Part shown: positions 15,866 through 18,282 of the stretch, one piece after another | How positions within the stretch are numbered: the stretch's first letter is position 1 | Layout: each line of letters begins with the position of its first letter | DNA from: Candidatus Segatella albertsiae | Lineage (GTDB): Bacteria > Bacteroidota > Bacteroidia > Bacteroidales > Bacteroidaceae | Direction: 5' to 3' | Assembly (NCBI GenBank): GCA_002451555.1 | Contig: DKCU01000130.1 | Coordinates: 6,602 to 24,883, forward strand | DNA: 18,282 nt | The notes under the pieces: model-generated | Databases searched by the model: none | Seen by the model: only the letters and a program-made list of their open reading frames with translations | Told to the model about the DNA's origin: nothing | Translations under genes and position numbers: made by a program

Positions 15866-17821
15866 TTAGTTGTTTCCACCCCAACCTGGGTTTTGTTTGC
15901 ATCCTGAGATGAGTATTTCCTCACTGCGGATAGGGAAAAAGTAATCTCTTGGAGCTGTGAACTTGCGTTTCGACCATATTACGATAGGTCCTTCGTAGTT
16001 GTTGTAGAAGCGGCGGTTGTCAGAGCAGATGATATTCCATCCATATTGTGGTTCGTTCAATTCCTGTGGAGCTTCCATCCAGCGTCGCAAGTTGTAAAAC
16101 CTTCTGCCCTCGAAGGCAAACTCGATGTTCCACTCTTGGTGAATGATGCTGCGCATACCACTCTGTGTGGTTACTTTCTGAGGATTTCGTGCATAGCTCT
16201 CCCACGCTTCGCAAACCTTAGGAATTCCAGCTCGTTCACGTACTACATCTAACTTGCTATATACATGCTCGTTATCAGGAACATCTAGATATTCATTCCA
16301 TGCCTCAGCTGACATCAGGTATAATTCTGCTAAACGAAGGTATGTTTGCTTAAAGGCATAAATATTTGTCTGCAGATAGTCGGCAAATGGCTGGGTAGAA
16401 TCAATGTATTTTTTTATCCAGTATCCTGTAAGTGACTGTGGAAGAGTTGCATTGATCTTCGTGTCTTCTGTTCCGAAGTTGCCTCCTTGTTTCGTGTTGG
16501 TGATGGTAGCTTTATAGGTTGCACTGTAAGTGCTTGTCGGACGATACCAACAAGTTCCGTCAGCTACGATGTCAGCATAGAAGCGAGGCTCTCTACGACG
16601 GTGTAGTCCTAAAATCTCAGTGTTCATTGGCACAACGTTGAGGTAGCGACTATCTGTTTCTTTGCTCATTTGGTATTTGTCACTCACCCATTGTTTATCT
16701 TCGTCTATTGGCAGACCATGGTCGGTGTAGAACATCTCAACCATCTTCATGCTTGGAGCAAGACATCCTTTTGCATTTTGATCCAGGAAAGCAGCTTCTG
16801 ATCTTTTAGTGTAAGGTGCAAAACAAATTCCTGTAAAGGTGCCTTTTTGATTTTCAAATTCCAAGAGAATCTCAGGATTTGTATATCTCTTGTCGAGTAC
16901 AGATTGCTGTATGTTGAAAATGGTGTTGAGCATGTCCGTTCCTTTGTCGCTCGTACTGTTGTAGAGATGCTTTCCACCAGTGATGGCGTAGTTAATGGCT
17001 TCGTCTGCAGCAATGGCAGCCTTGTGCCATTTTTCCTTGTCGTAATCTGGGAAGAGACGATCGCCATTTTTATTGGTGAAGTTCTTTAGTTGCTCGTTGC
17101 CGTTGAAAAGGGGGGATGCAGCGAAAAGCAAGGCATATGCCTTGACGGCAGCTGTTGATTCTTTCTTGAAATAGGCATGACGTGACTCCTCCGAACCACT
17201 CATGGTCGGGAGGTCGGCAATGGCTTCGTCACACAGACTGACGATGGCATTGACGCAATCGTCGATGTTGGCACGTGGTTGCTGCATAGCATCCTTGCCT
17301 GCGTTGGCATCGATATTCTCTGGTACGAGGATGAATGAACCATATCTCTTGAGTAATTCGAAGTAGGTGGCAGCTTTCAATGCCTTGACCTCGGCTTTCC
17401 AAAGTTTTTTTTCATCCTTTGTCATATTTTGACAGAGATCCACATTGTCTATGAATAAGTTGCAATAGCGGATGATGCAGTAGGCACCATCTTTGCTCCA
17501 AATGTTGCAATATGGATTTTGTGCCATTTGGAGTCCGTCTCCTATGTAGATGGCTGGTCCATATGCCGCCATGTTGTCTCTGAAATATTGACCGCCCACA
17601 AACTCGTCGGCACCGATGAATCCTGGTTGCTCCTCGTAGCTGGTTGCCATATTGGTAAACATGGCATAGCAGGTCTTGAGCCATTTGTCCACATCGTTTC
17701 GTTGTTCGAAATTCGTTTCAATGGTTTCAACGTCTCCTTTTGGAACAACGTCGAGATAGTCGCTGCAAGAGGTGCTTAGCAGAGCACTTGCCAAAAATAG
17801 TGAATATATTATTTTTTTCAT
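15866..17821 (-). CDS. SusD/RagB-like outer-membrane lipoprotein
   Basis: 651 aa, somewhat longer than classical SusD (about 550). Lipoprotein signal MKKIIYSLFLASALLSTSC, with C19 as anchor, then SDYLDVVPKGD, a hallmark SusD start. The TPR-like N-terminal part (about 40-230) includes LWKAEVKALKAATYFELLKRYG, matching the A-x-R-A-x-Y-F helix of the family. The C-terminal part has AELYLMSAEAWNEY near 510 and the closing FFPIRSEEILISGCKQNPGWGGN, the standard SusD/RagB ending. SusD forms the lid over the SusC barrel and delivers ligand to it. It starts 29 nt after the SusC stop. SusD-type lids serve glycans or peptides (RagB), and the sequence alone does not settle which. Confidence 0.95.
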   Translation of the reverse strand: MKKIIYSLFLASALLSTSCSDYLDVVPKGDVETIETNFEQRNDVDKWLKTCYAMFTNMATSYEEQPGFIGADEFVGGQYFRDNMAAYGPAIYIGDGLQMAQNPYCNIWSKDGAYCIIRYCNLFIDNVDLCQNMTKDEKKLWKAEVKALKAATYFELLKRYGSFILVPENIDANAGKDAMQQPRANIDDCVNAIVSLCDEAIADLPTMSGSEESRHAYFKKESTAAVKAYALLFAASPLFNGNEQLKNFTNKNGDRLFPDYDKEKWHKAAIAADEAINYAITGGKHLYNSTSDKGTDMLNTIFNIQQSVLDKRYTNPEILLEFENQKGTFTGICFAPYTKRSEAAFLDQNAKGCLAPSMKMVEMFYTDHGLPIDEDKQWVSDKYQMSKETDSRYLNVVPMNTEILGLHRRREPRFYADIVADGTCWYRPTSTYSATYKATITNTKQGGNFGTEDTKINATLPQSLTGYWIKKYIDSTQPFADYLQTNIYAFKQTYLRLAELYLMSAEAWNEYLDVPDNEHVYSKLDVVRERAGIPKVCEAWESYARNPQKVTTQSGMRSIIHQEWNIEFAFEGRRFYNLRRWMEAPQELNEPQYGWNIICSDNRRFYNNYEGPIVIWSKRKFTAPRDYFFPIRSEEILISGCKQNPGWGGNN

Positions 17822-17850
17822 TGTCCTTTATGTCTTTTGTTGTTCTCTTT

Positions 17851-18282
17851 TTAGAAACTGATGTTGATGGCTGCTGAGTAGGTGCGCTGGATAGGATAGT
17901 TGAATCCTGATTCACCAAGCTCAACGTCCCAAAGCTTAAAGTTGGTCAGGCAGAATGCATTGTTTACCTTGAGTGACAACTTGAAGAGCTTTAATCCCAA
18001 TGTGCTAACAAACTTCTTAGGCAGGTTGTACGCTATTTCAATGTTTGTACAGCGCAAGAAGGAACAGTTGCGCATGAAGTAGGTACTCTTGCGAACCTCG
18101 GCGTTACTACTGTTGTACCAATCCTCTTGTGGGTTGTGCTGAGCAATGCTCGAAGTGGACAATCTTGGCCAGAAAGCATGTGTGTCTTGGTTGTCCTCAG
18201 ACCAATGGCTGTCGTAGATGGCTTTCAGCATGGCGTGGTCGCCATAGAAAGGCGAAACTTTGACAGGGTTGATGAAGAAGGA
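17851..18282 (-). CDS. SusC/RagA-like TonB-dependent transporter, C-terminal part only
   Basis: The minus-strand frame stays open to the window edge, so the gene is cut and about 143 residues are visible; the full protein is usually near 1000 residues. The visible end shows the usual SusC beta-barrel finish: FFINPVKVSPFYGDHAMLKAI at the edge, then FWPRLSTSS, then STYFMRNCSFLRCTNIEIAYNLPKK, then FKLWDVELGE and the last strand YSAAINISF. The terminal phenylalanine is the outer-membrane protein signature for barrel assembly. SusC forms the TonB-driven pore under SusD. It is the first visible gene of the operon; the plug, the TonB box and any upstream sigma or hybrid regulator lie outside the window. 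Confidence 0.93.
   Translation of the reverse strand, partial: SFFINPVKVSPFYGDHAMLKAIYDSHWSEDNQDTHAFWPRLSTSSIAQHNPQEDWYNSSNAEVRKSTYFMRNCSFLRCTNIEIAYNLPKKFVSTLGLKLFKLSLKVNNAFCLTNFKLWDVELGESGFNYPIQRTYSAAINISF

Overview
The window looks like a Bacteroidales chromosome, most likely Prevotella/Segatella. Evidence: a SusC/SusD pair with DUF4959- and DUF4998-type lipoproteins, AAA-ATPase/PD-(D/E)XK and AAA_14-type ATPase genes, and promoters with the TAnnTTTG -7 box instead of a sigma70 -10. Genus is inference. Every gene I can support reads on the minus strand: nine intact or edge-cut genes and one pseudogene. No tRNA, rRNA, CRISPR array or insertion sequence was seen.

Read in transcription order (right to left), 18282-9541 is a five-gene outer-membrane operon: the C-terminus of a SusC-like TonB-dependent transporter, a SusD-like lipoprotein, two surface-type lipoproteins ending in discoidin-like domains, and an exported 1099-aa TldD-family metallopeptidase. 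Gaps are 29, 28, 3 and 9 nt, and a strong terminator closes it. No glycoside hydrolase lies in the visible part; the only enzyme is a peptidase. That favours peptide or glycopeptide capture over plain polysaccharide use (inference). The peptidase is two TldD-like halves in one chain: the first keeps HExxxH and the zinc cysteine, the second has lost the histidines. This looks like a fused, exported version of the TldD/TldE heterodimer and is the most interesting item here.

9530-5916 holds three P-loop ATPase loci in a row: a decayed AAA_14/DUF4143-type pseudogene, an ATPase_2-type ATPase, and an AAA-ATPase_like/PD-(D/E)XK protein. Each has its own TAnnTTTG box 24-26 nt before the ATG, and each has an inverted repeat lying over the -33 region. 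This suggests a shared regulatory layout.

5901-1 holds housekeeping-type genes: an alpha/beta hydrolase fused to a HAD 5'-nucleotidase-like domain, a large Dna2-like nuclease-helicase, greA and a HIT protein. Clear terminators follow the helicase and greA; a weaker one follows the fusion gene. An 11-bp tandem repeat precedes the helicase and an 18-bp perfect palindrome precedes the HIT gene.
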